The notes beneath the pieces were generated by a model. The model had not been told where the DNA came from. It saw only the letters and a program-made list of their open reading frames with translations, and did not search any database. Shown piece after piece: positions 1 through 8,400 of a DNA stretch of 64,000 nucleotides. Within the stretch, counting starts at the first letter, position 1. Each line of letters begins with the position of its first letter. Origin of the DNA: Candidatus Paceibacterota bacterium (GTDB lineage Bacteria > Actinomycetota > Actinomycetes > Nanopelagicales > Nanopelagicaceae). The stretch is taken from assembly GCA_035530615.1 (NCBI GenBank), contig DATKUL010000003.1, positions 186,001 to 250,000 on the forward strand. The letters are read 5' to 3'. The position numbers and the translations under genes are program-made.

Positions 1-528
1 CAGGAGCATTTGCTTGATGGTAATGAGATTGGTGCTGCCAACGATTTACACCTGATTGGCTGCGCATACCGCGAGATTAAGAATTATGAAGATGCGATAA
101 TTAGTTTTAATGAGGCTAGGGCATTGTTTAAGAAGAACCGCGAGGTCATTCATGTTGCTCGTTGCGATCAGAAAATTGCGGCATGCCAGATTGAACTTGG
201 CAGGGGAGAAGAAGCCCTTATTTCTGCTCGCAAAGCTTTGGATGTTTTTGAGACTGCCCATGATCACCGTCGGGAAACCTTTGCCTTATTTGAATATGCC
301 AAGGCTCAAATTCTCCTTGGTCGCCTCGACGAAGGATTGATTACTCTCGAACAAGTCCTCCAGGCCTCAACAGATGAAGATTCGCGGGACTTCGAATTGA
401 TTGTGGATGTTGAAACTCGCATGGCTTCCGTGATGCGCTCGCAAGGGAAAGTGGCTGAAGCCGATGAAATTATCCGGCGGTTAGCGACGGTTTCGGAAGT
501 TCTCGACGATAAGCAGGAGGGCTCCTAA
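1..528 (+). CDS. TPR-repeat protein, 3' part
   Basis: The reading frame is open from the first base, so the gene begins upstream of the window. The visible part (about 175 residues) is made of helical pairs with tetratricopeptide character: repeated patterns of Ala/Gly/Tyr spacing such as LIGCAYREIKNYEDAIISF and KIAACQIELGRGEEALISA. These form a protein-protein interaction scaffold. No catalytic motif is seen and the specific partner is unknown. The last 48 bp overlap the 3' end of the MFS gene on the opposite strand. Confidence 0.7.
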   Translation, partial: QEHLLDGNEIGAANDLHLIGCAYREIKNYEDAIISFNEARALFKKNREVIHVARCDQKIAACQIELGRGEEALISARKALDVFETAHDHRRETFALFEYAKAQILLGRLDEGLITLEQVLQASTDEDSRDFELIVDVETRMASVMRSQGKVAEADEIIRRLATVSEVLDDKQEGS

Positions 529-1641
529 AGCTGCACCGACCGCCGCGATCATGAGCGGCCATTCGCGAACACCTGAGGTCCATAGGGCGCCTCCCCATAT
601 TCCTGCACCAAGAATTGCGAAGTTCATGCTGGCTTGGTACACGCCTTGGGCGCGTCCGCGATGATCATTTTCGCTCAGGCCAGCAATCCACGCTTTACCT
701 ACTCCGTCCGTGAGCGCTGGGAAGATTCCATAAAGAATGAGGGCGAAAATCGCAACCAGATGATTACTCGTGTATCCCAGGGTGAAATATGCGATAGCAA
801 AGGCGACTAATCCAATTGTGTAGACCGCTTGAGGTGAAAAACGATCTGCAAAGTATCCGGCGGGGAATGCCATCAGCATCGTGACACTACTAAAAAGGAC
901 GTATGCAATGACAACCCCTTGAGTATCGAAACCAATATCGTGCAAGCGAAGTAGTAAGAGCGCGTCTGGAATATTTGTCAATTGAATTAACACGAGAATG
1001 GTAATTGCCCTCTTTAAACTCGCCGGCAGCACGCCGTGCGAGGGCTTTGGCGGCTCTAACTTAATCTGCGCCCGAGACTTGTCTTTTATGAAGAAAGTGA
1101 AAGACACAGAAATAATCGCCGGGATGATTGCCCACATTGCGACTTTGCGAACATCTCCATCAAGCAAATAGAGACCGAACAACGCAAGAAGTGGTCCGAT
1201 GACAGCGCCTAAATTGTCTCCCGCCCGGTGAAATCCGAAAGCCTTCCCGAGGTGCTCCTTCGGCACTGAATCATGAATCAGGGCATCTCGCGGAGTACTC
1301 CGAAGGCCTTTTCCTACGCGGTCGATGACGCGACCAAAAAAGAAAAGCGGCCAGGCGGTTGCTGTCACAACTAAGACTTTGCCTAAGCCGGCAACTGAGT
1401 ACCCAGCCATGACAAAGGGTTTGCGTCCCAGGCGATCACTCGCTCTACCTGAATACAATTTTGTAAATCCCGCAGCAGCCTCAGCACACCCTTCGATTAC
1501 TCCAAGTGCAAGCGGGGCGGCACCGATAACACCAGTAAGAAGTATCGGCAAGAGTGGGTAGAGAAGTTCGCTTGCTGCGTCTTGCGCTAGCGAGACAATC
1601 GTCAAGACCATGAGGTTGCGAGAGAGCCATCCGTATTTCAT
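481..1641 (-). CDS. MFS transporter
   Basis: A 386-residue integral membrane protein of the major facilitator superfamily with about 12 hydrophobic segments. The loop 2-3 motif DRLGRKP and the DRVGKGLRSTPRDALI segment are typical of a bacterial MFS efflux subgroup. The substrate cannot be read from the sequence. The start at 1641 (MKYGWLSRN) was chosen over a longer frame because AAGGTGA lies just upstream. The gene follows the RNA methyltransferase by 35 bp on the same strand, so the two are probably cotranscribed. Its last 48 bp overlap the TPR gene tail by tail. Confidence 0.85.
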   Translation of the reverse strand: MKYGWLSRNLMVLTIVSLAQDAASELLYPLLPILLTGVIGAAPLALGVIEGCAEAAAGFTKLYSGRASDRLGRKPFVMAGYSVAGLGKVLVVTATAWPLFFFGRVIDRVGKGLRSTPRDALIHDSVPKEHLGKAFGFHRAGDNLGAVIGPLLALFGLYLLDGDVRKVAMWAIIPAIISVSFTFFIKDKSRAQIKLEPPKPSHGVLPASLKRAITILVLIQLTNIPDALLLLRLHDIGFDTQGVVIAYVLFSSVTMLMAFPAGYFADRFSPQAVYTIGLVAFAIAYFTLGYTSNHLVAIFALILYGIFPALTDGVGKAWIAGLSENDHRGRAQGVYQASMNFAILGAGIWGGALWTSGVREWPLMIAAVGAALGALLLIVENFRNRR

Positions 1642-1676
1642 GATGTCACCTTTCTCATGTGCAGCCTGGCCAGGAA

Positions 1677-2315
1677 TTATCGCGGAAGATGTTGGAGAGC
1701 CCAGTGGTACATAGCAATTGCGCCAGCGGCTGAAGCATTCATAGATCGTGTCGAGCCGTACTGCTCGATGGCGTAGAGCACCGAGCAGACTGCGACTGCT
1801 TCCTCTGACATTCCTGAGCCCTCTTGTCCAAAGAGCAGAACACATTCCTCAGGAAGTTCTGAACTTTCCAACTTGAGCGAGCCGGGAACGTTATCTATTC
1901 CAATGATTGGGATTGAATGCTCTTTGCACCAGAGGGAGAAATCTTGCACGCTCGGGTGATGGATAACGCTTAGGTATCGATCTGTGACCATTGCGCCACG
2001 CTTGTTCCAGTCACGCTTGCCAACGATATGTACCGCTGAGACGTTGAAAGCGTTTGCGGTGCGCACGACTGAGCCGATGTTGAGGTCGTGTTGCCAGTTC
2101 TCAATTGCAATCTGCAATTTGTGACGCTTGGTATTGAGGTCCGCAACTATTGCTTCAACGCTCCAGTACCTGTACTTATCGAGGACGTTGCGGCGATCGC
2201 CGAGTTCGAGTAATTCCGGGTCAAATTGGTTACCATCAGGCCATGGCTTTGGATGAGGTCCAACGCCGACAACCGGGAAAAATTCGCCGGGGCCGATAGT
2301 TGCAGGTGGAAGCAT
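1677..2315 (-). CDS. TrmH/SpoU-family RNA 2'-O-methyltransferase
   Basis: A 212-residue SAM-dependent RNA methyltransferase of the SPOUT (trefoil-knot) class. The three SpoU motifs are present: NIGSVVRTANAF, LFGQEGSGMSEE and the C-terminal YGSTRSMNASAAGAIAMY, which forms the knot and SAM site. It probably methylates a ribose in tRNA or rRNA; the exact nucleotide is not deducible. The ATG at 2315 is preferred over the GTG at 2324 because TAGAGT (minus strand, 2323-2328) lies 7 nt upstream, as expected for a leaderless message. It is first in an operon with the MFS gene. Confidence 0.88.
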   Translation of the reverse strand: MLPPATIGPGEFFPVVGVGPHPKPWPDGNQFDPELLELGDRRNVLDKYRYWSVEAIVADLNTKRHKLQIAIENWQHDLNIGSVVRTANAFNVSAVHIVGKRDWNKRGAMVTDRYLSVIHHPSVQDFSLWCKEHSIPIIGIDNVPGSLKLESSELPEECVLLFGQEGSGMSEEAVAVCSVLYAIEQYGSTRSMNASAAGAIAMYHWALQHLPR

Positions 2316-2322
2316 GAGTCGC

Positions 2323-2328
2323 ACTCTA
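2323..2328 (-). promoter_or_regulatory. -10 element, leaderless RNA methyltransferase
   Basis: TAGAGT on the minus strand, 7 nt before the ATG at 2315. It fits the TANNNT -10 consensus at a distance that places transcription start at or next to the start codon. Confidence 0.5.
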
Positions 2329-2387
2329 AACTGATTGGTTTAGAAAGGCTATCCGTGCATAATCAGAACCACTAGAAGGAGAATTTG

Positions 2388-2759
2388 ATGGGCGCTTTAA
2401 GTTTGATTAGCGATGTAGCACTAGCAATACACATTATTTCCATCATTGGACTGATGGTTTTGCTTCTTATGCAGGTTAACAAGAGCCCGCGTCGGATTCA
2501 CCCTGGCACATGGCACAGCGCCCTCACCGCCCTCGCAATGGGCCTTCTCATGGTTGGCATCCGCACCCCACTTCACAATGACGATCCCGCTAAGTGGCCC
2601 GAATTAGATAACACGATTATTGGAATCAAGTTCAGCATATTGATTGTGATTTTGGTGCTTATCCATCGCAATTACAAGAAGCCTCAAGTGCGCAATTCCA
2701 TCTGGGCCGCGCTTATCGGGCTCACCACAGCGAATATTCTCCTCGCTTTATTCGGGTAG
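2388..2759 (+). CDS. Small four-segment membrane protein, unknown function
   Basis: A 123-residue protein with about four hydrophobic helices (near residues 8-28, 46-62, 80-95, 104-122) and a conserved-looking cytosolic stretch with HPGTWHSAL and HNDDPAKWPELDN. The overall look is of a small heme- or quinone-associated membrane protein, but no family is recognised. The start at ATG 2388 is supported by GAAGGAG about 7 nt upstream. It lies 8 bp before dacB and may share its transcript. Confidence 0.7.
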   Translation: MGALSLISDVALAIHIISIIGLMVLLLMQVNKSPRRIHPGTWHSALTALAMGLLMVGIRTPLHNDDPAKWPELDNTIIGIKFSILIVILVLIHRNYKKPQVRNSIWAALIGLTTANILLALFG

Positions 2760-2767
2760 TCCTACAC

Positions 2768-4081
2768 ATGAAGCTTTCCCCATTTCGGTCAACGGCACTA
2801 CTAGTTATTGCAGTGCTGGGGATCAGCACGCTCCCTGCCTCTGCTGCAAATCTTGTTAGTACCGCAGAGATCTCTCGAGTTTTTAGCAAGATTTCCTTAT
2901 CGCCCCACCTGGCCAATCCTTCAATGATTTTGATTGATAGGAATACGGGTGAAGTGCTTTTCCAAAAGGGGACTGGAGCTCCTCGTAAACCCGCCTCAAT
3001 TTTGAAACTCCTCTCAACTACAACCGCGTTAGAGTTTTTGGATCCAAACTACAGATACGTAACCCAGGTGTCACTCGCTACTACGCCGCAGACCGTCATT
3101 ATCCAAGGCGCACTCGATCCTTGGATGACAACTAGTTATAAGTTGGCTAAAACTCAAAACCGTGCTCTATTGCCTTATCTTGCGACCAAGGCAATTTACG
3201 GACTGGTAGCGAAGGAGAATGGGCCACTTACAGACATCTCGGTTAGGCACATTGGACTCTTTACGGCAGATATTAATTATTTGCGCGAGTTTTTTAAGAG
3301 CAAGGGAATAACCGCACATTTTTCGACAATCGGACCGAATTACGTTGCTATCAATACTGAACGTGTGATCGCAAGTGTGACTTCGCCAACGATAACCGAG
3401 ATGGTCAAATTCGCTCTTACTTGGAGTGACAACCTTCTAGCCGATCGACTAGTAAGAGCTGCAGCGCGTGCCACGGGTTTCACAAATGATGACGTTGGTA
3501 TTTCGAATGTTATTAAGAAAATGTTGACGACTCTTCAGATTAGCGATGCCGGACTTTTTGTTCTTGACGGGAGCGGGCTGTCGAAAAGTGATCGCGTGAC
3601 GGTCAGGCTGGTAGCGGATTTACTTTTGAAAATCAGGGGAGATGAGAAATTTGCAGCGGTTTATGAAGGTTTGCCCGTTTCGGGAATCACCGGGACTTTG
3701 GAAGATCGCTTCTTAACAACTGCCCCACAGGCGGTCGGGCTAGTGCGTGCCAAGACAGGAACACTCAACGGCACTGTGAGCTTGGCGGGTTACGTCGAAT
3801 CCGGAGATCATGAGTATGTATTTGTGGCGATTGCAGACCGCATTAAAAAAGGATATGTGGCTGCCAAGATGGCTCGGGCGACCTTGGACAAATTGCTGGG
3901 GCGTATAACCGCCCCATTCATTTTCCCGACTCAGTCGTCGTCTTCGACGCCTTCGTCATCATCATCTGAGCCACCAGTGGGCATGACAGAGATGCCTCCT
4001 GCAACTGAACTACCGATTGGCGCAGATACGACTTCGTCGTCATCGGAGCCACCCGTTGGCTTGGTGAGCGGGGCAATTTGA
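2768..4081 (+). CDS. dacB: D-alanyl-D-alanine carboxypeptidase, PBP4 (S13) family
   Basis: A 437-residue secreted penicillin-binding protein that trims or cleaves D-Ala-D-Ala cross-links of peptidoglycan outside the membrane. It has a Sec signal peptide ending ASA (about residue 27), the SxxK nucleophile motif SILK at 77-80, the SDN motif near 222 and KTGT near 330, which is the full active-site triad of serine PBPs. The domain order matches peptidase S13. The last roughly 45 residues are a Ser/Pro-rich tail with two copies of SSSEPPVG. The DNA of this tail is also the coding DNA of the acidic protein on the other strand (151-bp overlap). The position beside tilS-hpt-ftsH is conserved in Actinobacteria. 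Confidence 0.9.
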   Translation: MKLSPFRSTALLVIAVLGISTLPASAANLVSTAEISRVFSKISLSPHLANPSMILIDRNTGEVLFQKGTGAPRKPASILKLLSTTTALEFLDPNYRYVTQVSLATTPQTVIIQGALDPWMTTSYKLAKTQNRALLPYLATKAIYGLVAKENGPLTDISVRHIGLFTADINYLREFFKSKGITAHFSTIGPNYVAINTERVIASVTSPTITEMVKFALTWSDNLLADRLVRAAARATGFTNDDVGISNVIKKMLTTLQISDAGLFVLDGSGLSKSDRVTVRLVADLLLKIRGDEKFAAVYEGLPVSGITGTLEDRFLTTAPQAVGLVRAKTGTLNGTVSLAGYVESGDHEYVFVAIADRIKKGYVAAKMARATLDKLLGRITAPFIFPTQSSSSTPSSSSSEPPVGMTEMPPATELPIGADTTSSSSEPPVGLVSGAI

Positions 4082-4380
4082 GATGAAGGAGTCGTGGTGA
4101 AGGAAGACGAGGCTATCCGCGCTTGAGAACCCGATGGTGCGGCCTGATTGGTAGCTGGCGTTGAATTGGAACCTTGAGTCTGTACGGGCGCCGCTGCCAG
4201 AATCGAATGTGCAGGCACTCCGGCGTTCGAGCCCTGGGCGACCATATAACTCATCCCCAAGACGAGGAGAGGGGTAGAGAGGGCAAGCATCCGCGTGACC
4301 CGATTGATACGGGGTCTAGGTTGGATTGAATCATCCTCTGTGAGCTGGAACCATTCTGGTTTTGGAATCTGGGGTGTCAT
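3931..4380 (-). CDS. Small single-pass membrane protein with acidic tail
   Basis: A 149-residue protein of unknown function. It has a basic N-terminal cytosolic segment (about 1-30), one hydrophobic helix near 31-50, a Ser/Thr/Ala/Gln-rich linker, and two copies of PTGGSDDDD-like acidic repeat ending in EDDD. AAAGGGA precedes the ATG. The C-terminal third is encoded antisense to the Ser-rich tail of dacB, where Ser codons (TCG/TCA) read as Asp codons on this strand. It is convergent with dacB and divergent from ctaB. The start, RBS and membrane helix lie outside the overlap, which supports a real gene. Confidence 0.65.
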   Translation of the reverse strand: MTPQIPKPEWFQLTEDDSIQPRPRINRVTRMLALSTPLLVLGMSYMVAQGSNAGVPAHSILAAAPVQTQGSNSTPATNQAAPSGSQARIASSSFTTTPSSQIAPLTKPTGGSDDDEVVSAPIGSSVAGGISVMPTGGSDDDDEGVEDDD

Positions 4381-4456
4381 GGGCTTCCCTTTCGTTGACC
4401 AAAAAGTAACTGACCAATCTGGGAGGTATCTGAGAACGCGATTTGGCGTTGCTGAG

Positions 4457-4462
4457 TAATCT
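4457..4462 (+). promoter_or_regulatory. -10 element, leaderless ctaB
   Basis: TAATCT, 6 nt before the GTG at 4469. No ribosome binding site is present, so a leaderless ctaB message is likely. Confidence 0.5.
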
Positions 4463-4468
4463 AAGCCA

Positions 4469-5398
4469 GTGACAAATTTTCCTCAGTTGCCCGCAAAGAT
4501 GCCCGCAAGGATGAGCGCGAACCTGAGCAGTGGGGCGGCCATTCGCGGTTACGTCGATCTGATGAAACTTCGCGTGGTAGAACTCCTACTTGTTACTACG
4601 CTGCCGGCAATGGTTCTGGCCCGCAAAGGATTACCGCCGATTGATCTCACCTTAGCCACAATCCTGGGGGGCACTCTTGCCGCTGGATCGGCGAATGCCT
4701 TCAATATGGTCATTGAGTGTGATCTAGATAAATTGATGCTACGGACGTCAAAGCGACCCTTAGTCACGGGCGTTGTTGGCAAGCGGCAGGCGACGATTTT
4801 CGCGGCCATGATTGGGGTTATCTCACTAGCCATCTTCTGGATCTTCACAACTGCGTTGGCGACATTTTTAACGTTTGTTGCCATTGCCTACTACGTCCTT
4901 GTCTACACGGTTGGCTTAAAGCCCCGAACCGTGCAGAACATCGTGTGGGGAGGCGCAGCTGGGTGCATGCCTGTCCTGATTGGATGGGCTGCGATTACAA
5001 ATTCACTTTCGTGGGCCGCGGTTGCTTTTTTCTTTGTAATTTTTTTCTGGACCCCGCCTCACTTCTGGGCGCTGGCAATAAAATATAAGGACGATTATGC
5101 AGCAGCTGGTTTTCCGATGTTGCCCGTGGTCGCTCCAAAATCAAAAGTCCGCGTTGAAATGTGGTTTCACACAATAGCAATGATTATTTCTTCCATTGCT
5201 CTCATCGAAATTGCGAAGCTTCCCATCTGGTCGTTATTAATTACTCTATCTTTGGGGTTGGTTTTTGCTTACCAACTTCTCCAACTCCGTGATGATTCGG
5301 ACTCCTACGGAAAAATCGCGGGAAAAATTTTCCAGTGGTCTATCAGTTACCTGAGTTTATTCTCAGTACTGCTTGTGGTCGCGCAACTTATTGCGTGA
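4469..5398 (+). CDS. ctaB: Protoheme IX farnesyltransferase (heme O synthase)
   Basis: A 309-residue polytopic prenyltransferase that adds a farnesyl group to heme B to give heme O for terminal oxidases. The UbiA-type aspartate-rich motif NAFNMVIECDLDKLMLRT followed by KRPLVTG and a second polar motif (KYKDDYAAAGFPMLP) identify CyoE/CtaB rather than menA. About eight to nine membrane helices are visible. GTG 4469 is taken as the start because TAATCT is 6 nt upstream; internal ATGs at 4499 and 4511 are alternatives. It stands alone, without cytochrome oxidase subunits in the window, and its end overlaps metZ by 11 bp. Confidence 0.93.
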   Translation: MTNFPQLPAKMPARMSANLSSGAAIRGYVDLMKLRVVELLLVTTLPAMVLARKGLPPIDLTLATILGGTLAAGSANAFNMVIECDLDKLMLRTSKRPLVTGVVGKRQATIFAAMIGVISLAIFWIFTTALATFLTFVAIAYYVLVYTVGLKPRTVQNIVWGGAAGCMPVLIGWAAITNSLSWAAVAFFFVIFFWTPPHFWALAIKYKDDYAAAGFPMLPVVAPKSKVRVEMWFHTIAMIISSIALIEIAKLPIWSLLITLSLGLVFAYQLLQLRDDSDSYGKIAGKIFQWSISYLSLFSVLLVVAQLIA

Positions 5399-6611
5399 GC
5401 GCCTGCTCGATATCTTTGAGTAGGTCAGATGGATGCTCTAATCCCACCGAAAGACGCATGACGGATTCAGTAATTCCCATTTCTGCCTGAACTTCTGGGG
5501 CAAGCCGTCGATGAGTTGTTGACGCGGGATGCGTAATCAGCGATTTGCTATCGCCAAGATTGTTTGAGATATCAATAACCCGCAAGGCATTCATGAATTC
5601 AAATACGTTCTTTTTTCCGCCCGCAAATTCGATGCCAATTGTTGTCCCGCCGCCCGACATCTGCTTCTGGGCAGTTTCGTAATCCTTATGCGATTTCAAT
5701 CCTGGGTACCTGACACTTTTTACTTGCGGACAGGTTTCAAGATATTGAGCCAGGGTGTGCGCGCTGTTGCTCATCTTTTCCACCCGCATCGACATGGTCT
5801 CGAGGGATTTCACCAAGACCCAGGCATTAAATGGGCTCAGTGATGGCCCGGTGTGACGAATAAATGGATTGAGGCTCTCGTGGATATACGAGAAGCTTCC
5901 GAGTATTGCGCCTGCTAATACGCGACCCTGTCCGTCAATGTGTTTGGTCGCAGAGTACATAACAACATCTGCCCCAAGTTGGAGTGGCTTTTGAAGTATG
6001 GGTGATGCCATGACGTTATCGACAATGACAACTGCGCCGACTTGATGGGCGAGATCGCTCACCATTCTTATATCGACGACATCCAGCATGGGATTGCTCG
6101 GAGTTTCGATAAAAACCGCTGCAGTTGGCTTGGAGAGTGCTTCTGCCCAGGCAACTGGATCGTTGCCTTTCACCAATTCTGTAGTAACCCCCCACTTAGG
6201 AAGAATTTCCATGAGGACCACATAGCAAGAACTAAACATTGATGCGGAGGCGACGACTCGGTCTCCGGCCTTAACTAGGCAGGCGACGGAGGCAAACATC
6301 GCTGACATTCCAGATCCTGTTGCTACGCAATATGGTGCACCTTCGATTGCTGCCAGGCGTTCTTCGAACATGGCGATCGTTGGATTGGCAAAGCGACCGT
6401 AGACAAAGTGGTCGGTTTCGTCGGTGAAGGACTCAACTGCTTGTTCTGCGCTGGCGTAGGTGAATCCGCTGGTGAGGTAGAGCGCTTCGGCAGTTTCACC
6501 GAAACCTGACCGAGCCAATCCGGCGCGAACTGCGTGCGTTTCGGGATGAAGGGACCACTGTGGATCCGGACGTTCGGGCAGAGGCTGGTATCCCCACGGG
6601 CGTTTACTCAT
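5388..6611 (-). CDS. metZ: O-succinylhomoserine sulfhydrylase-type Cys/Met PLP enzyme
   Basis: A 407-residue PLP-dependent enzyme of the Cys/Met metabolism family, probably making homocysteine from an activated homoserine and sulfide in the cytoplasm. YSATKHIDGQGRVLAGA carries the PLP lysine; VYGRFANPT, GSGMSAMFA and the late SLITHPASTTH are characteristic. Start at MSKRPWG (6611) gives the usual family length; the longer frame has no family similarity. O-acetylhomoserine sulfhydrylase or cystathionine gamma-synthase/lyase activity cannot be excluded. It is divergent from the ABC exporter with only 23 bp between starts. Confidence 0.85.
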   Translation of the reverse strand: MSKRPWGYQPLPERPDPQWSLHPETHAVRAGLARSGFGETAEALYLTSGFTYASAEQAVESFTDETDHFVYGRFANPTIAMFEERLAAIEGAPYCVATGSGMSAMFASVACLVKAGDRVVASASMFSSCYVVLMEILPKWGVTTELVKGNDPVAWAEALSKPTAAVFIETPSNPMLDVVDIRMVSDLAHQVGAVVIVDNVMASPILQKPLQLGADVVMYSATKHIDGQGRVLAGAILGSFSYIHESLNPFIRHTGPSLSPFNAWVLVKSLETMSMRVEKMSNSAHTLAQYLETCPQVKSVRYPGLKSHKDYETAQKQMSGGGTTIGIEFAGGKKNVFEFMNALRVIDISNNLGDSKSLITHPASTTHRRLAPEVQAEMGITESVMRLSVGLEHPSDLLKDIEQALTQ

Positions 6612-6617
6612 AGCCAA

Positions 6618-6627
6618 AGTGTAAGGT
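6618..6627. promoter_or_regulatory. Overlapping divergent leaderless promoters
   Basis: The 23 bp between the metZ and ABC exporter start codons hold two -10 elements that overlap by 2 bp. TACACT on the minus strand (6618-6623) is 6 nt from the metZ ATG. TAAGGT on the plus strand (6622-6627) is 7 nt from the ABC ATG. Only one polymerase could occupy the site at a time. Confidence 0.55.
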
Positions 6628-6634
6628 GGTCGCC

Positions 6635-7543
6635 ATGTCCGATCTTGCACTCTCGGTTCTGGATCTGAGCAAGAGCTACGGCGAGCAGAAGGCCGTCTCC
6701 CATGCCAGTTTTGCAGTTCCTTTCGGCACCATCTGCGGTTTTGTCGGACCCAATGGCTCTGGAAAAACGACCACCATGCGGATGCTTCTCGGTCTAATAA
6801 CCCCGACGGGTGGAAATGCACACGTGCTAGGCGAGCCAATCAGCCATCCGGAGCGTTACCTAGATCGGGTGGGGGCGATGATCGAGGGTCCGGCGTTCTA
6901 TCCAGCCTTGAGTGGTGCGGAGAACTTGAGAGTCCTGGCCACACTGGGAGGGCTTTCAATTGATCGAGTGCAGGGGCTCCTTGATCGCGTAGGACTGGGC
7001 GATAGAGCCAATTCAAAATACAAAACATACTCGCTCGGTATGAAACAGCGGCTTGGAATTGCGGCTGCGCTTCTGCCCACTCCGCAACTTCTCTTACTGG
7101 ACGAACCAACAAATGGTTTGGATCCGGCAGGGATTCAAGAGGTTCGCGAACTGCTTCGCTCACTTGCAGATGATGGGACAACGGTATTTGTTTCTTCACA
7201 TTTGCTCTCGGAAATCGAAACGATCAGTGATTCACTCGTCATGCTCCGTAAAGGCGACGTTATATTTGCAGGAAAGACTCAAGAGCTCCTCTTGCAACAA
7301 CAACCAACGATTATCGCAAAGAGCGCTGATCCGAAAGATCTCTTGAGATTGCTGGAGATTGCTCATCATGCCGGGCATGAGGGGTCGATAGTTGATGGCG
7401 TCGCTCGCATTCTTGGTCCAACTGAATGGGCTGTGACGCTAAATAAATTGGCATTCGACTCAGGAATTATTCTTTCGCAACTTTCTCCTGTCCTGCCAAG
7501 CCTGGAGGCGACCTTCTTTGAAATGACGGGGGACCCGCAGTGA
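6635..7543 (+). CDS. ABC exporter ATP-binding protein (BcrA-like)
   Basis: A 302-residue nucleotide-binding subunit. It has Walker A GPNGSGKTT (about 39-47), the signature YSLGMKQRLGIA, Walker B LLLLDEPTNGLDP and the switch histidine in FVSSHLLSEI. The C-terminal ~90 residues are of the type found in ABC-2 bacitracin/lantibiotic-resistance ATPases. It works with the permease that overlaps its end by 4 bp. The substrate is unknown. ATG 6635 is chosen from the -10 spacing; an in-frame GTG lies at 6626. Confidence 0.88.
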   Translation: MSDLALSVLDLSKSYGEQKAVSHASFAVPFGTICGFVGPNGSGKTTTMRMLLGLITPTGGNAHVLGEPISHPERYLDRVGAMIEGPAFYPALSGAENLRVLATLGGLSIDRVQGLLDRVGLGDRANSKYKTYSLGMKQRLGIAAALLPTPQLLLLDEPTNGLDPAGIQEVRELLRSLADDGTTVFVSSHLLSEIETISDSLVMLRKGDVIFAGKTQELLLQQQPTIIAKSADPKDLLRLLEIAHHAGHEGSIVDGVARILGPTEWAVTLNKLAFDSGIILSQLSPVLPSLEATFFEMTGDPQ

Positions 7544-8331
7544 TCAATGTATTTTTTGCCGAGTGGCGTAAGTTGCGTCGCCCCGGACTCTTTGTTGGAA
7601 CAATGGTGGCGGTTGTTGGAGTGAGTGCACTTGTGACCTCACTTCTCTTTCTCATGATCGACTCAACTCAAAATAATCCACATCAAGAGCAAATGGCCAA
7701 TCGAGCAACTCTGGAACTTCCGATTGGAGTGTCGGTTGGATTTGCCGCTTCCGCAGGATTGCTTGGATTGGTTGCCCTCTGTATCTTTGCTTCCCAGACC
7801 GCGCAGGAGTTCACCTACGGGACACTGCGCAATTTGTTGGTTCGTCAACCGCGCAGGCTGACACTTTTGCTCGGTAAGTTTTTTGCGATGAATCTCTTTG
7901 CACTCATTTCTGTTTTTCTTTCAGCGATTGTGAGTGTTTCACTGGCCTTCGCACTGTCAGGAAAGGCGAAAGTTGCCACGACTGCCTGGTCAACATCGGA
8001 GGCGAGGACTGCACTCCTTCACACCTTTGTTAATGTCCTTATCTCTGTGATTGCTTCCGGAACTATCGGCATGATTCTTGGACTGCTTCTACGTTCGCCT
8101 ATTAGTTCAATCTCAATTGGAGTCGGATGGTTGCTCGTGGTGGAAAATATAGTCGCCGCAACCGTGGATCGTTCAGGCAGATGGCTGCCTGGGCAGTTGA
8201 TCAATTCAGTTGCAGCAGGAGGCGATTTCAACGCTTCTTATTCGCATGCATTGCTCATACTTTCCGCGTATCTGGCTACCGGAGTGATTGTCGCCGCGGT
8301 GCTCTTTGGCCGACGTGACGTAGCAAATTAA
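7540..8331 (+). CDS. ABC-2 type exporter permease
   Basis: A 263-residue membrane protein with six hydrophobic segments: near 20-40, 65-85, a segment in the region 110-140, then 165-185, 188-208 and 240-258. It has the EFTYGTLRNLL element seen in ABC-2 permeases between helices 2 and 3. It begins with GTG within the stop of the ATPase gene (GTGA), so the two are translationally coupled. Substrate is not deducible; lipid, peptide antibiotic or cell-wall intermediate export are possible. Confidence 0.82.
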   Translation: MINVFFAEWRKLRRPGLFVGTMVAVVGVSALVTSLLFLMIDSTQNNPHQEQMANRATLELPIGVSVGFAASAGLLGLVALCIFASQTAQEFTYGTLRNLLVRQPRRLTLLLGKFFAMNLFALISVFLSAIVSVSLAFALSGKAKVATTAWSTSEARTALLHTFVNVLISVIASGTIGMILGLLLRSPISSISIGVGWLLVVENIVAATVDRSGRWLPGQLINSVAAGGDFNASYSHALLILSAYLATGVIVAAVLFGRRDVAN

Positions 8332-8373
8332 AGACACAGACTCCTAGGCAGGCGCATTCTCAGGATCGGCCTT

Positions 8374-8394
8374 TATTATTGACCCTTCAGGAGG
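8374..8394 (+). promoter_or_regulatory. Promoter -10 and strong Shine-Dalgarno of the NlpC/P60 gene
   Basis: TATTAT (8374-8379) could serve as the -10. A full AGGAGG (8389-8394) lies 6 nt before the TTG at 8401 and decides that rare start codon. Confidence 0.45.
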
Positions 8395-8400
8395 TTTCCC

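Noticed and set aside
8332-8400. A c-di-AMP (ydaO-type) riboswitch before the NlpC/P60 gene
   Set aside because: Such elements often precede wall hydrolases in Actinobacteria, but the 69-bp gap is too short and no conserved core was seen.
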